From: an uncultured Muribaculaceae bacterium
Lineage (GTDB): Bacteria; Bacteroidota; Bacteroidia; Bacteroidales; Muribaculaceae
DNA: 64,000 nucleotides
NCBI GenBank assembly: GCA_910578095.1
Contig: CAJTOZ010000004.1
Span: 56,952-120,951 of the forward strand
Direction of reading: 5' to 3'
Under the pieces are notes generated by a model, which was given only the letters and a program-made list of their open reading frames with translations, was not told where the DNA came from and ran no database searches. Below are positions 43,318 through 52,346 of the stretch, piece by piece (position 1 is the stretch's first letter; every line of letters begins with the position of its first letter). A program made the position numbers and the translations under genes.

Positions 43318-45879
43318 ATGAAAATACATGCCGTTTTTAGCACAGCTCTCGCGATGGTGGCCCTGAGCGGAGGGGCCCAGACACTTCCATATCAGAATCC
43401 GGAACTGTCGGCAGCCGAGCGTGCCGCCGATCTTTGTTCGCGTCTCACACTTGATGAAAAAGTGAAACTGACGATGCACAGTTCCCCAGCCATCGAACGC
43501 CTTGGCGTACCGTCATACGACTGGTGGAGCGAAGCGCTGCATGGCATAGGGCGTAATGGCATCGCTACGGTGTTTCCATCGTGCATAGGCATGGCCGCCT
43601 CTTTCGATGACGATCTTATCGAGCGCGTGTTTACAGCCGTAAGCGACGAGGGGCGTGCGAAAAACACTCAGGCGCGTCACGATGGCACGGTAGGTCATTA
43701 TCGTGGTGTCACGTTCTGGACGCCGAATATAAATGTGTTCCGCGATCCGCGGTGGGGCCGCGGACAAGAAACATATGGCGAGGACCCGTACATGAACGGG
43801 CGCATGGGAGCACGCGTGGTGCGGGGCCTTCAAGGAGATGGCTCCGATCGATACTACAAGACCCTTGCGTGTGCCAAGCACTACGCTGTGCATAGCGGCC
43901 CCGAGGGCACACGCCATAGCTTCGACATCACCGATCTTCCGGCCCGCGACCTGTGGGAAACCTATCTGCCGGCCTTCCGTGTGCTGGTGCAGGAAGCCGA
44001 TGTTCGTCAGGTGATGTGCGCCTATCAGCGTTTCGAGGGTAGCCCTTGCTGTGGCTCCGACCGCCTGCTGCAGAAAATCCTGCGCGACAAATGGGGGTAC
44101 GACGGAGTGGTGGTCAGTGATTGTGGCGCGATAAATGACTTTTATGAGAAGGGCCATCACGAAGTGACGCCTGACGCGCCATCGGCGGCAGCTCTGGGTG
44201 TACGCAGCGGCACCGATGTGGAATGTGGCTGGAATGTATATCTCACTCTTAATGAAGCCGTGGCGAAAGGCCTTGTCGACGAAGCCGATATCGACCGTAG
44301 TGTGCGCCGGTTGCTTGAAGGACGCTTTGCTGTAGGCGATTTCGACGCCGACTCTCTTGTGTCGTGGCGTGCCATACCGCAGTCGGTGATAGCCTGCGAT
44401 GCCCACCGTGCTCTCGCGCGGCAAATGGCCCGCGAGCAGATGGTGCTGTTGAAAAACAATGGCATTCTGCCTCTTGACAAGAGCGCCGACGGTCTCATGG
44501 TGATGGGGCCCAATGCCGCAGACTCCACCATGCAGTGGGGCATATACTATGGTCAGCCCGCCCATACTGTCACCGCCCTGCAGGGAATACGCGCAAAGAT
44601 TGGCGATGTGCCGTATGCAAATGGCTGCGGCATCACATCGATGCAGGCCAGCGAAAGTGTGTTCGACCGCATGCACACTCCCGACGGAGCTACCGGCATG
44701 AAAGCCCTTTACTGGAATAATGTGAAGCAGGAAGGCGATGCTGTCGCGAGCGTGCGTTATACCGCGCCGCTCGGTCTCAGCACAGGAGGCAACACCGTGT
44801 TTGCCCCCGGGGTGAATCTGAAGCACTTCAGCATGCGCATGGGCGGCACTTTTGAAGCCGACCGCGACGAAACACTGGAGATATTGCTGCGCAGCGACGA
44901 TGAATTCCGCGTGATAGTGAACGGCGACACGCTGGCCCGAGGCTGGAATGCGGAGCGTCATCTCCACACCCTGCGCCTCGACACCGAGAAAGGACGCAGC
45001 TACGATATTGTGCTCGAGTATGCCCAGCACGAGGAGGATGCCTTGCTCAACTTCGATATAGTGCGCTCGCGCGAGCGCACCGTCGAAGAGGTGGTGGCTT
45101 CAGCTGCGAACGCCGAAACTGTGATTTTTGTAGGCGGCATATCTCCGGAGTTCGAACGTGAGGAAGCTCCCGTGTCGGCCCCGGGCTTTATCAACGGCGA
45201 CCGCACATCTATCGAACTTCCCGAAGCGCAGCGCATTCTGCTGCGTGCTCTCCACGATGCCGGTAAGCGCATTGTATTCGTCAACTGCAGCGGTGGCGCG
45301 GTGGGTCTGACCCCCGAAGCAGCTTTCTGCGACGCCATAGTGCAGGCATGGTATCCTGGCGAAGAGGGTGGCACGGCTCTTGCCGACGTGCTCTTCGGCG
45401 ATTACAACCCACAGGGAAAACTCCCTGTCACCTTCTACCGCGATGATGCGCAGCTTCCCGATTTCGACGACTATCGCATGGAGGGGCGCACCTACCGCTA
45501 CATGCGCACCTCGCCGCTCTATCCTTTCGGTTATGGATTGAGCTACACTACATTCGCCTATGGCACGCCGCGCTACGCCGATGGACGTGTGACGGTGGAT
45601 GTCACCAATACCGGCCGGCTATCCGGCACGGAAGTGGTGCAGCTGTATCTGCGCCGTCCGGACGATATTGCAGGCCCCGACAAGACTTTGCGCGGTTATG
45701 AGCGTGTGGAGATTGAGCCCGGACAGACAAAGACTGTAGTCATAGACATGCCACGCGACGCCTTTGAGGTGTGGGACGAGGTATCCGGCGAAATGCGGGT
45801 TTTGCCCGGTGCCTACGAATTGCTCGTGGGTTCCTCCAGTGCCGACGGCTCGCTTCAGAAAATAGAGGTTGCATTATAG
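43318..45879 (+). CDS. Glycoside hydrolase family 3 (beta-xylosidase/glucosidase-like) with PA14 insertion
   Basis: 853 residues. Signal peptide first (to GGAQ), then the GH3 N domain with [39 protein letters not shown] and the nucleophile Asp in [10 protein letters not shown] (about residue 267). A PA14-like insertion spans about 460-580 ([20 protein letters not shown]). The GH3 C domain ([20 protein letters not shown]) and a fibronectin-like end ([20 protein letters not shown]) follow. It probably removes xylose, arabinose or glucose from plant glycans in the periplasm. It stands alone, not in a PUL. Confidence 0.92.
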   Translation: MKIHAVFSTALAMVALSGGAQTLPYQNPELSAAERAADLCSRLTLDEKVKLTMHSSPAIERLGVPSYDWWSEALHGIGRNGIATVFPSCIGMAASFDDDLIERVFTAVSDEGRAKNTQARHDGTVGHYRGVTFWTPNINVFRDPRWGRGQETYGEDPYMNGRMGARVVRGLQGDGSDRYYKTLACAKHYAVHSGPEGTRHSFDITDLPARDLWETYLPAFRVLVQEADVRQVMCAYQRFEGSPCCGSDRLLQKILRDKWGYDGVVVSDCGAINDFYEKGHHEVTPDAPSAAALGVRSGTDVECGWNVYLTLNEAVAKGLVDEADIDRSVRRLLEGRFAVGDFDADSLVSWRAIPQSVIACDAHRALARQMAREQMVLLKNNGILPLDKSADGLMVMGPNAADSTMQWGIYYGQPAHTVTALQGIRAKIGDVPYANGCGITSMQASESVFDRMHTPDGATGMKALYWNNVKQEGDAVASVRYTAPLGLSTGGNTVFAPGVNLKHFSMRMGGTFEADRDETLEILLRSDDEFRVIVNGDTLARGWNAERHLHTLRLDTEKGRSYDIVLEYAQHEEDALLNFDIVRSRERTVEEVVASAANAETVIFVGGISPEFEREEAPVSAPGFINGDRTSIELPEAQRILLRALHDAGKRIVFVNCSGGAVGLTPEAAFCDAIVQAWYPGEEGGTALADVLFGDYNPQGKLPVTFYRDDAQLPDFDDYRMEGRTYRYMRTSPLYPFGYGLSYTTFAYGTPRYADGRVTVDVTNTGRLSGTEVVQLYLRRPDDIAGPDKTLRGYERVEIEPGQTKTVVIDMPRDAFEVWDEVSGEMRVLPGAYELLVGSSSADGSLQKIEVAL

Positions 45880-45899
45880 CGAAAAAATCTGTAATTTTG
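45869..45899 (+). promoter_or_regulatory. tpiA promoter, partly inside the GH3 gene end
   Basis: TTG (45869-45871), 20-bp spacer, TAATTTTG (45892-45899): a full promoter, 35 nt before ATG 45935. Its -33 box lies in the last codons of the GH3 gene. Confidence 0.75.
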
Positions 45900-45934
45900 C
45901 AGTTGGAAAAAATAAACCTCAAAACAACAATAAA

Positions 45935-46690
45935 ATGAGAAAGAATATTGTAGCCGGCAACTGGAAGATGAACACCACGCTGCCCGAAGGCGTGGCTCTC
46001 GCCAAAGAAGTGAACGAAGCCCTCAAGGGTGCCGACGCAAAATGTGATGTTATAATCTGCGTGCCCTTCACCCACCTTGCAAGTGTCAACGCTGTGATCG
46101 ACAGCAATCTCGGCCTTGGTGCTGAAAACTGCGCCGACCATACTTCCGGTGCCTATACCGGCGAGGTGAGCGCCCCCATGGTTGCCTCCACCGGTGCAAA
46201 ATATGTGATTCTCGGCCATAGCGAACGCCGCCAGTACTACGGCGAGACTTCCGCAATCCTCCGCGAGAAGCTCGCTCTCGCCCTTGCCAACGGTCTCAAG
46301 CCCATCTTCTGCGTTGGCGAAGTGCTCGAGCAGCGCGAGGACGGCAGCTACAACGATGTGGTTAAGGCCCAGATTGAAGAGGCTCTCTTCCAGCTCACTC
46401 CTGAAGAATTCAGCAACGTGATCCTCGCCTACGAACCCGTATGGGCTATCGGTACCGGCAAGACCGCTACCGCCGACCAGGCTCAGGACATGCACGCCCA
46501 CATCCGCAACGTCATCGCCGGCAAGTACGGCAAGGAGATCGCCGACAACACCAGCATCCTCTACGGCGGCAGCTGCAAGCCCTCCAATGCCCGCGAAATC
46601 TTCGCAAAACCCGATGTTGACGGTGGTCTCATCGGTGGCGCTGCCCTCAAGTGCGCCGACTTCATGGGTATCGTTGAAGCTTTCAACTGA
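45935..46690 (+). CDS. tpiA: Triosephosphate isomerase
   Basis: 251 residues from ATG 45935 ([19 protein letters not shown]); longer readings run through the promoter. Catalytic Lys in GNWKMN, His in [15 protein letters not shown] and Glu in [14 protein letters not shown] are present, as is the C-terminal [12 protein letters not shown]. It interconverts dihydroxyacetone phosphate and glyceraldehyde 3-phosphate. It lies upstream of the SPOR-folE pair, a neighbourhood I recall from Bacteroides. Confidence 0.98.
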   Translation: MRKNIVAGNWKMNTTLPEGVALAKEVNEALKGADAKCDVIICVPFTHLASVNAVIDSNLGLGAENCADHTSGAYTGEVSAPMVASTGAKYVILGHSERRQYYGETSAILREKLALALANGLKPIFCVGEVLEQREDGSYNDVVKAQIEEALFQLTPEEFSNVILAYEPVWAIGTGKTATADQAQDMHAHIRNVIAGKYGKEIADNTSILYGGSCKPSNAREIFAKPDVDGGLIGGAALKCADFMGIVEAFN

Positions 46691-46712
46691 TCCATACTCC
46701 TCCCCATTCATC

Positions 46713-46743
46713 ACAATGGCCGCCGGATTCCGGTGGCCATTGT
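46713..46743 (+). terminator. Possible terminator after tpiA
   Basis: A 14-bp stem ACAATGGCCGCCGG (46713-46726) pairs with 46730-46743 (one G-T pair), loop ATT. The downstream T-run is weak. Confidence 0.65.
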
Positions 46744-46819
46744 CGTATTCTGACATCCGGTTTCGGCCTGTTTTAGATGTAATTCTCATTTTTTAATTCT
46801 GAGGCTGTGAAATATTTAG

Positions 46820-46827
46820 TATCTTTG
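46820..46827 (+). promoter_or_regulatory. -7 box for the SPOR-folE operon
   Basis: TATCTTTG, 23 nt upstream of ATG 46851, matches the consensus. Confidence 0.6.
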
Positions 46828-46850
46828 CAGTTTGAAAATTATACTGAATT

Positions 46851-47348
46851 ATGAGAAAATACGTCGCCATAGTGCTTTTTGTGATGTGCGCCGCAGCCGG
46901 CGGTGCGCTCCGTGCCGCGGAAGCTGCTGATACAGCATGCGTAGCAACCATTGTGGAACGCATCAATGCCTCCGGCCACATGCAGGTGCATCATCCTGCC
47001 GCTATGGATGCCAGGCTGCAGAAGGCAGCGGAGCCCGAAGCCACCGACGAGCCTTCGGAAAGCCGTATGGCCGCCCAGGGCCGTGCCGGATATCGTATTC
47101 AGGTGTTCGACGACAACGATCCCCGCACGGCACGCACCGAGGCACAGAACCGCAAGCGCCTGATGGATACGCGCTTCCCCGAGTGGCACAGCTACGTGCA
47201 GTTTAATTCGCCTTATTGGCGGGTGAAAGTGGGCGATTTCCGCTCTCGTGCAGAGGCGGAGGGCGCCATCGAGGATATGCGCCGCGCATTTCCCTACATG
47301 AGCGGGCAGCTGCGCATTGTGCGCGACCGTATTAACGTTGCTGAATGA
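46851..47348 (+). CDS. SPOR-domain secreted protein
   Basis: 165 residues with a signal peptide (MRKYVAIVLFVMCAAAGGAL). The C-terminal SPOR domain (about 82-160) has GYRIQVFDDNDPRTARTEAQ, WRVKVGDFRSRAEAEGAIED and LRIV. SPOR domains bind denuded peptidoglycan at division sites. The start of folE overlaps its stop (ATGA). It probably acts in the periplasm. Confidence 0.85.
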   Translation: MRKYVAIVLFVMCAAAGGALRAAEAADTACVATIVERINASGHMQVHHPAAMDARLQKAAEPEATDEPSESRMAAQGRAGYRIQVFDDNDPRTARTEAQNRKRLMDTRFPEWHSYVQFNSPYWRVKVGDFRSRAEAEGAIEDMRRAFPYMSGQLRIVRDRINVAE

Positions 47349-47941
47349 CTATGAACGAAAATCTTACTCCCGAGGAGCGCGTGGAGCGCATAGCAGGGCA
47401 TTTTAGTGAAATAATATCGCTGTTGGGCGAAGATACGTCGCGCGAAGGACTTGTGAAAACGCCGATGCGCGCGGCCAAGGCTCTATGGTATGTCACCAAA
47501 GGTTATCGCGAGAGTGCCGAGGATGTGATGCGCCAGGCCATGTTTGAGCACGACGGCTCGCAGATGATCGTGGTGCGCGACATTGAATTCTACTCTTTGT
47601 GCGAGCATCACATGCTGCCGTTTTTCGGTACAATTTCGTTGGGTTATCTGCCCAAAGGGCGCATAATAGGGCTGAGCAAGCTAGCGCGTTGCGTGGAGGT
47701 GTTCGCCCGCCGTTTGCAGGTGCAGGAACGCCTCACGGCCGAGGTGTGCCGCGCCGTGCAGCGTGAGATCGGTGCCGAAGGCGTGATGGCCGTATGCCGC
47801 GCGCGCCATCTGTGCATGCAGATGCGTGGTGTGGAGAAGCAGAGTTCCTCTACAGTCACCACACATGCTGAAGGGCTTTTCGCTACTGATGCGGCTCTCC
47901 GCGCCGAGTTTCTTCAGGCCATAGGCGGCTATGGCGCTTGA
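47345..47941 (+). CDS. folE: GTP cyclohydrolase I
   Basis: 198 residues (first ATG 47345; Met3 also possible). Zinc and active-site residues lie in FYSLCEHHMLPFFGTISLGY and VMAVCRARHLCMQMRGVEK; the conserved QERLTAEVCRAV and SSSTVTTHAEG segments are present. It turns GTP into dihydroneopterin triphosphate, the first step of folate or queuosine-type pathways. It overlaps the SPOR gene by 4 nt and the exchanger gene by 11 nt. Confidence 0.96.
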   Translation: MTMNENLTPEERVERIAGHFSEIISLLGEDTSREGLVKTPMRAAKALWYVTKGYRESAEDVMRQAMFEHDGSQMIVVRDIEFYSLCEHHMLPFFGTISLGYLPKGRIIGLSKLARCVEVFARRLQVQERLTAEVCRAVQREIGAEGVMAVCRARHLCMQMRGVEKQSSSTVTTHAEGLFATDAALRAEFLQAIGGYGA

Positions 47942-48896
47942 CATCATCTGGCTCATCGCCGGGCTCCTGCTGATACTTTGGGGCGCATCGGCCCTTACCG
48001 ATGGTGCATCTGCCATCGCGCGGCGCCTGGGTGTAAGCGATCTCATTGTGGGGCTCACCGTGGTGAGTTTCGGCACCTCAGCTCCGGAGCTCACGATAAG
48101 CGTTGTGAGCTCTCTCAATGGTAATGCCGGGCTTGCCATCGGCAATATAGTAGGCAGCAATATCTTCAATATCTGCGCTATCGTAGGTGTCACAGCATTG
48201 CTGCGTCCGGTGGCCGTGGAGCGTGGTCTCATGGCCAACGAGATTCCTCTTGTGGTGCTGTCGTCGCTGGTGCTTCTGGCCATGGGGTCCGGAGTGTGGC
48301 TCGATGGTGCATCGGCAGCTATGCTGACACGCGTAGACGGAGTGTTGCTACTGTTGTTTTTCGCTGTGTTCATGCGCTATGTGTTTGCCTCGGCCGGCTC
48401 CGGAAAAGAATCTGCCGGCGACACGTCTGTCAAGGAAATGAAAGTGTGGAAGGCCATTGCGCTGACATTGGCGGGACTTGGTGCGCTGATTTTCGGCGGC
48501 GATAAATTTGTGGACGGTGCGTCCGGGATAGCATCCTCTCTCGGTGTGAGCGATGCCGTGATAGGCCTTACCATTGTGGCTGCCGGCACTTCATTGCCGG
48601 AACTTGCCACGTCCGTTACTGCCGCGCTGAAAGGCCGCACCGGTATAGCCATAGGCAATGTGATAGGCTCCAATATCTTCAACGTATTTATGGTGTTGGG
48701 AGCATCGGCCACAGTGCGCGAGCTTCCTTTCGGCGACATTGGCATGCCCGACCTTCTGCTGCTGTGTGCGGTAAGCGTCATGTTCTGGCTGTCGGGCCGC
48801 GTGTTCGGCCGTCATGTGATCACCAGAGGCGAGGGCGCGGCTTTTGTAGCTGTATATGCCGCGTATATGGTGTGGGTGGTTATTTCCGCCGTCTGA
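47931..48896 (+). CDS. Ca2+/Na+ exchanger family (CaCA, YrbG-like)
   Basis: 321 residues with about ten hydrophobic segments. Two alpha-repeats are visible: SFGTSAPELTISVVSSL then AIGNIVGSNIFNICAIVG (first half), and AAGTSLPELATSVTAAL then AIGNVIGSNIFNVFMVLG (second half). These carry the ion-binding acidic residues. It is a cation/proton or Na+/Ca2+ antiporter in the inner membrane. Its 3' end overlaps the 3' end of the convergent DoxX gene by 17 bp. Confidence 0.93.
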   Translation: MALDIIWLIAGLLLILWGASALTDGASAIARRLGVSDLIVGLTVVSFGTSAPELTISVVSSLNGNAGLAIGNIVGSNIFNICAIVGVTALLRPVAVERGLMANEIPLVVLSSLVLLAMGSGVWLDGASAAMLTRVDGVLLLLFFAVFMRYVFASAGSGKESAGDTSVKEMKVWKAIALTLAGLGALIFGGDKFVDGASGIASSLGVSDAVIGLTIVAAGTSLPELATSVTAALKGRTGIAIGNVIGSNIFNVFMVLGASATVRELPFGDIGMPDLLLLCAVSVMFWLSGRVFGRHVITRGEGAAFVAVYAAYMVWVVISAV

Positions 48897-50139
48897 CTCC
48901 TATTACGAAGCTGCCAAGAGCAAGCAGTGCGAGCACTCCGAGATAGGCGAGTGTCATGGCTGTGGCCAGACGTCCGTCGTCCGGTCTGCTGATATTTTCC
49001 AGTGCATTCGTGTTCTCAGGGGCGCATTCTGTCAGGTCGGCGTCCAGCGATGCGAGGTTTCGTTTCCATTGTATTATCCCGTCGCGCAGATAAACAGCGC
49101 CCATATCGCCTCGCACGAGGGTCTTCAAGTCTGTATCCTCGGCCGTATAGGCTTCAAAATGTGGGGCGGCCAGCAGTTTCCACTCCTGCAGGCCGGCAGT
49201 AGAGGTGCCCACGATGGCCACAGCGGTGGCGCCGTGTATGGCGGCATAGTCGGCAAGATCGTTGGCGAAGCGCGAACGTGTTAGGAAATGCTCTCCGGGG
49301 TCCGGCACCACAAATACGAGCAGATCGCCTTCGGCTTCAAAGATGTCGGTTTCTTCGCCGTCTTCTCCGAACACCGGGAATCCCGGACCGGCATCCTCGG
49401 CAGCACTGCCGGCCGGAGAAATGTATGTCCAGGTGCTGTCCGGCAGTTCATCCACGGCAAATTCCCGGCGCGTGCCGTCTTTTTCGTATATAAGCGTGAT
49501 GTCGTCGCCTGCATCGGCATACATGGATGTGCCGAGCGGGTAGGGGCGGAAATCGGCTACAGGCTGCACATTGTAGCCCACGGCTGCAAGGGCGAGGGCG
49601 TATATCACGCTGGATGCCACAACAGCCCATTGCACGGAGGCATGGAACGGGCTTCCGCAACTGGCGTTACGTCGCAGCAGCCACACGCATGCGTAGGCGA
49701 GCACAACGTTTTTCAGAAAGGTGGTGGTGTTGTCTAATATTATCAGGTCTCCGAAGCAGCCGCAGTCCGACACGGGGTCGGCTATGGCTATGTATGCCGT
49801 GAGAGGCAGCATGAAGCACATCACTACCGTAGCGGCTATGGCGGAACTATGGCGCAGCACGCCTGTGATCACGCAGGCACCAATAGTGAATTCAAGAGCG
49901 CCGAGGGCCACCGCACCCATTACCACGGGCTCGTGCGGAATATCGTGCATCCCCCATGCGGCAAAATATTCCAGCAATTTATAGAGAGTGCCGTAGGGGT
50001 CGACGCTTTTGGCCCATCCGCCTATGATAAAAGCCGTGCCGACAATAAGGCGGCACAGCCATGTGACGACGATGCGCCAGGAGGGGCGCTCAGCAGCTTT
50101 CGCCGCTTTCGGTGAGTTTGATGATTCCGAATACGGCAT
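48880..50139 (-). CDS. DoxX/MauE-like membrane protein (BT_3928 family)
   Basis: 419 residues. Four N-terminal membrane segments form the DoxX/MauE-type module (VVTWLCRLIVGTAFIIGGWA, ITGVLRHSSAIAATVVMCFM), with a Cys pair in VSDCGCFGDLIILDN. A large periplasmic, thioredoxin-like domain without CxxC follows (LLVFVVPDPGEHFLTRSRFA), then a final membrane span and RRRK. It is thought to handle redox or quinone chemistry; that is inference. Its first 50 nt lie inside the end of the DUF1599 gene. Confidence 0.8.
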   Translation of the reverse strand: MPYSESSNSPKAAKAAERPSWRIVVTWLCRLIVGTAFIIGGWAKSVDPYGTLYKLLEYFAAWGMHDIPHEPVVMGAVALGALEFTIGACVITGVLRHSSAIAATVVMCFMLPLTAYIAIADPVSDCGCFGDLIILDNTTTFLKNVVLAYACVWLLRRNASCGSPFHASVQWAVVASSVIYALALAAVGYNVQPVADFRPYPLGTSMYADAGDDITLIYEKDGTRREFAVDELPDSTWTYISPAGSAAEDAGPGFPVFGEDGEETDIFEAEGDLLVFVVPDPGEHFLTRSRFANDLADYAAIHGATAVAIVGTSTAGLQEWKLLAAPHFEAYTAEDTDLKTLVRGDMGAVYLRDGIIQWKRNLASLDADLTECAPENTNALENISRPDDGRLATAMTLAYLGVLALLALGSFVIGVRRRK

Positions 50140-50647
50140 AGTTGAGCATGTCCATATAGTTTGCGTCGATACCCTCGCTCACAGTGGTGCGTCCGTTGTT
50201 GTCCTCGATTTCTTTTGTACGTTCGATTTTTGTGAGTATGAGGTCGGTGTAGCTGAGCACCCGCATGGCACGCCATGCCTCGCCGTAATCGTGGTTTTTG
50301 GCCGTCATAAGTGCGCGCGCGCGTGCCGCCACGGTGTCATAGAGGTCAAGAGCCTCGGCAGGCGTTATATCCTTGCCGTCGGCAAATCCGCGTTCGAGCT
50401 GTATTATGCCCACTATGGAGTAGTTCACGATGGCTATGAATTCCGGCAGGATGCCTTCGCCCACGGCCGATTCGCCGGTGGTCTCAAGAGTGCGGATACG
50501 CTTGGCTTTTATGAACAGCTGGTCGGTGACAGCCTGCGGGCGCAGAATGCGCCATGAGGCGCCGTAGTCTTCAAGCTTGCGGCTGAATATGTCGCGGCAG
50601 CGCCGGAGGGCTTCGTCAAATTGCCGGTTAGTGTCGGGAGTGGTCAT
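50090..50647 (-). CDS. DUF1599 domain protein
   Basis: 185 residues from ATG 50647 (MTTPDTNRQFDEALRRCRDI); longer readings run into the next gene. It has two similar halves: ARAL..KNHDYGEAWRAMRV and CRDIF.RKLEDYGASWRIL, each with an EFIAIVNY or YMDMLNYA segment. This is the DUF1599 (nucleotide-modification-associated) fold, likely MazG-like NTP-binding. Function unknown. Its end overlaps the start of the DoxX gene by 50 nt, so these genes are tightly coupled. Confidence 0.85.
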   Translation of the reverse strand: MTTPDTNRQFDEALRRCRDIFSRKLEDYGASWRILRPQAVTDQLFIKAKRIRTLETTGESAVGEGILPEFIAIVNYSIVGIIQLERGFADGKDITPAEALDLYDTVAARARALMTAKNHDYGEAWRAMRVLSYTDLILTKIERTKEIEDNNGRTTVSEGIDANYMDMLNYAVFGIIKLTESGESC

Positions 50648-50658
50648 GGCAAGGGGTG

Positions 50659-51084
50659 TCAGTCGTCGGTTGTTGTAATTTCGCATTCGCACATCTCATC
50701 GTATTCTTCCCATCGCGGGTCGTTCTCCGCCGATATCTCCAATGGCAAGAGAGGCAGCGGAGCAAGAGCCTCGTTCAGCTTCTTGTTGAAGATGTTGGTG
50801 CTGAGAGTGTAGAATACCCATGTGCGTTCTCCCGCTCCGGTGTAGATTCCGGTGAGAACGGCCACAGGGTCCTTCGCGAGCACCTCTGTGAAGCCGTCGG
50901 TGGCAACGCCCATAGTCTCGGCATCGGCATCGGACGGCATTCCGGCAGGCGCATAGCGCCATGCCACGGTCACGCGGATGGAGAAACGCGGGTTGTTTCG
51001 GTACTTGGCAATGTCTCGCCTGCCTGTGACCATTACTATCTGGCCATCGGGGGCTTCGGCAGGGGCTGTCCACCAGTCGTTCAT
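50659..51084 (-). CDS. DUF695-like protein
   Basis: 141 residues from ATG 51084 (MNDWWTAPAEAPDGQIVMVT); upstream extensions would run into rnpB. Sequences include RRDIAKYRNNPRFSIRVTVA, LAKDPVAVLTGIYTG and RTWVFYTLSTNIFNKKLNEA. The combination of a DUF695-type N-terminus with a short C-terminal acidic end (YDEMCECEITTTDD) fits DUF695 proteins. Cytoplasmic, function unknown. It ends 11 nt before the DUF1599 start. Confidence 0.75.
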   Translation of the reverse strand: MNDWWTAPAEAPDGQIVMVTGRRDIAKYRNNPRFSIRVTVAWRYAPAGMPSDADAETMGVATDGFTEVLAKDPVAVLTGIYTGAGERTWVFYTLSTNIFNKKLNEALAPLPLLPLEISAENDPRWEEYDEMCECEITTTDD

Positions 51085-51136
51085 GTGTCGGGAAGTGTAT
51101 TTGATGCGTGTGTATATAAAAATCGCAGGCGCAATT

Positions 51137-51530
51137 CTGCGCGCGGGACGGCGTATAAGCCGGGTTATGTGGGCGGCGCGTTTTCCATGTTTCAGGATCC
51201 ACGCCGGCCCGTCCGTCATTTATCTGAGCAGTCTACCCCCCGGCACCGGGCGAGCAGCCCGTCGGAGCCGAAGCCCCCTGCCGGTGTACTTGACCTTGCA
51301 ACCCGCAAGATGTGCGGCACGCCATATCGCTGTGGCGCCCGGTGGGCTCTTACCCCGCCTTTTCATCCTTGCCGTCGGCTCCAGGAGGAGCCGCTTGGGC
51401 GGTTGTTTTCTGTCACATTACTCTACCGTTGCCGATAGCTCCCCGAAGGGAGTGCGGTGCTCTTTGTTGCCCGGACTTTCCTCCCCCGCCTCATGCGTGC
51501 GGGAGCGACGGACCCGCCATCCCGGCGCAG
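51137..51530 (-). ncRNA. rnpB: RNase P RNA (bacterial type A)
   Basis: About 394 nt on the minus strand. Hallmarks are present in order: GGAAAGTCCGGGCAAC near the 5' part, AGAGTAATGTGACAGAA, GGTAAGAGCCCACCG, AGACTGCTCAGATAAATGAC and, at the 3' end, AACCCGGCTTATACGCCG. The 5' CTGCGCCGGGATGGCG pairs with the 3' CGCCGTCCCGCGCGCAG as P1, which sets the ends. It is the ribozyme that matures tRNA 5' ends. No protein is encoded here, though longer DUF695 readings run into it. Confidence 0.95.
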
Positions 51531-51563
51531 ACTTGAGCCTGCGAATTGTGGGATGCGTGTGGT

Positions 51564-52340
51564 CTACACGTAGCCGCGGATGATGCCGCGTTTGGCGTTG
51601 CGCACAAAGAGGATTATCTCGTCGCGCTCCTTGGTGGCTGGCAGCTCGGCCTCGATGCGTTCGATAGCATCGCTGACGTTGAGGCCCGACAGATAGAGGT
51701 AGCGGTAGATTTCCTGAATGTCGCGTATGGTGTCGTTGCTGAAGTTGCGCCTACGCAGACCGATGCTGTTGATGCCGGCGTAGCTGATGGGCTCGCGTGC
51801 AGCCTTGACATAGGGCGGGATGTCTTTGTTGACAAGCGCGCCGCCCTGTATCATCACGTGCGGACCTATGTGGCAGAACTGGTGCACGAGGGTGCCGCCG
51901 CCGATCACGGCGAAGTTGTCGACCACCACTTCGCCTGCCAGCTGTGTGGCATTGCTGATGATGACGTTGTCGCCCACGGCGCAGTCGTGCGCCACGTGGC
52001 TGTAGGCCATGATGAGGCAGTTGTTGCCCACAGTGGTGCGGCCGCGTGCGGCGGTGCCGCGGTTCACGGTTACGCACTCGCGTATGGTTGTGTTGTCGCC
52101 GATGATTGCCAGTGTGTCCTCACCGCGGAACTTGAGGTCCTGCGGTATGGCGCCGATCACCGCTCCCGGGAAAATGGTGCAGTTACGGCCTATGCGGGCG
52201 CCTTCCAGAATGGTCACATTGCTGCAGATGCGCGTTCCTTCGCCTATCTCGACGTTGGCGTCGATGGTGACGAACGGATCGATTACGACGCTCTGCGCTA
52301 TTTTGGCGGCGGGGTGTACGTAAGCTAAAGGTTGTTTCAT
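51564..52340 (-). CDS. lpxA: UDP-N-acetylglucosamine acyltransferase
   Basis: 258 residues of left-handed beta-helix hexapeptide repeats (IDANVEIGEGTRICSNVTIL, VFPGAVIGAIPQDLKF with FP for V F, approximate). The catalytic His lies in MAYSHVAHDCAVGDN (about 115-130). A C-terminal helical part ends NAKRGIIRGYV. It moves an acyl group to the 3-OH of UDP-GlcNAc, the first step of lipid A. It starts 6 nt after lpxC-fabZ. Confidence 0.95.
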   Translation of the reverse strand: MKQPLAYVHPAAKIAQSVVIDPFVTIDANVEIGEGTRICSNVTILEGARIGRNCTIFPGAVIGAIPQDLKFRGEDTLAIIGDNTTIRECVTVNRGTAARGRTTVGNNCLIMAYSHVAHDCAVGDNVIISNATQLAGEVVVDNFAVIGGGTLVHQFCHIGPHVMIQGGALVNKDIPPYVKAAREPISYAGINSIGLRRRNFSNDTIRDIQEIYRYLYLSGLNVSDAIERIEAELPATKERDEIILFVRNAKRGIIRGYV

Positions 52341-52346
52341 AGGTGT

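Noticed and set aside
50659..51219. Extended start for the DUF695 gene at 51219
   Set aside because: The added N-terminal residues fall inside the RNase P RNA; ATG 51084 gives the expected N-terminus.
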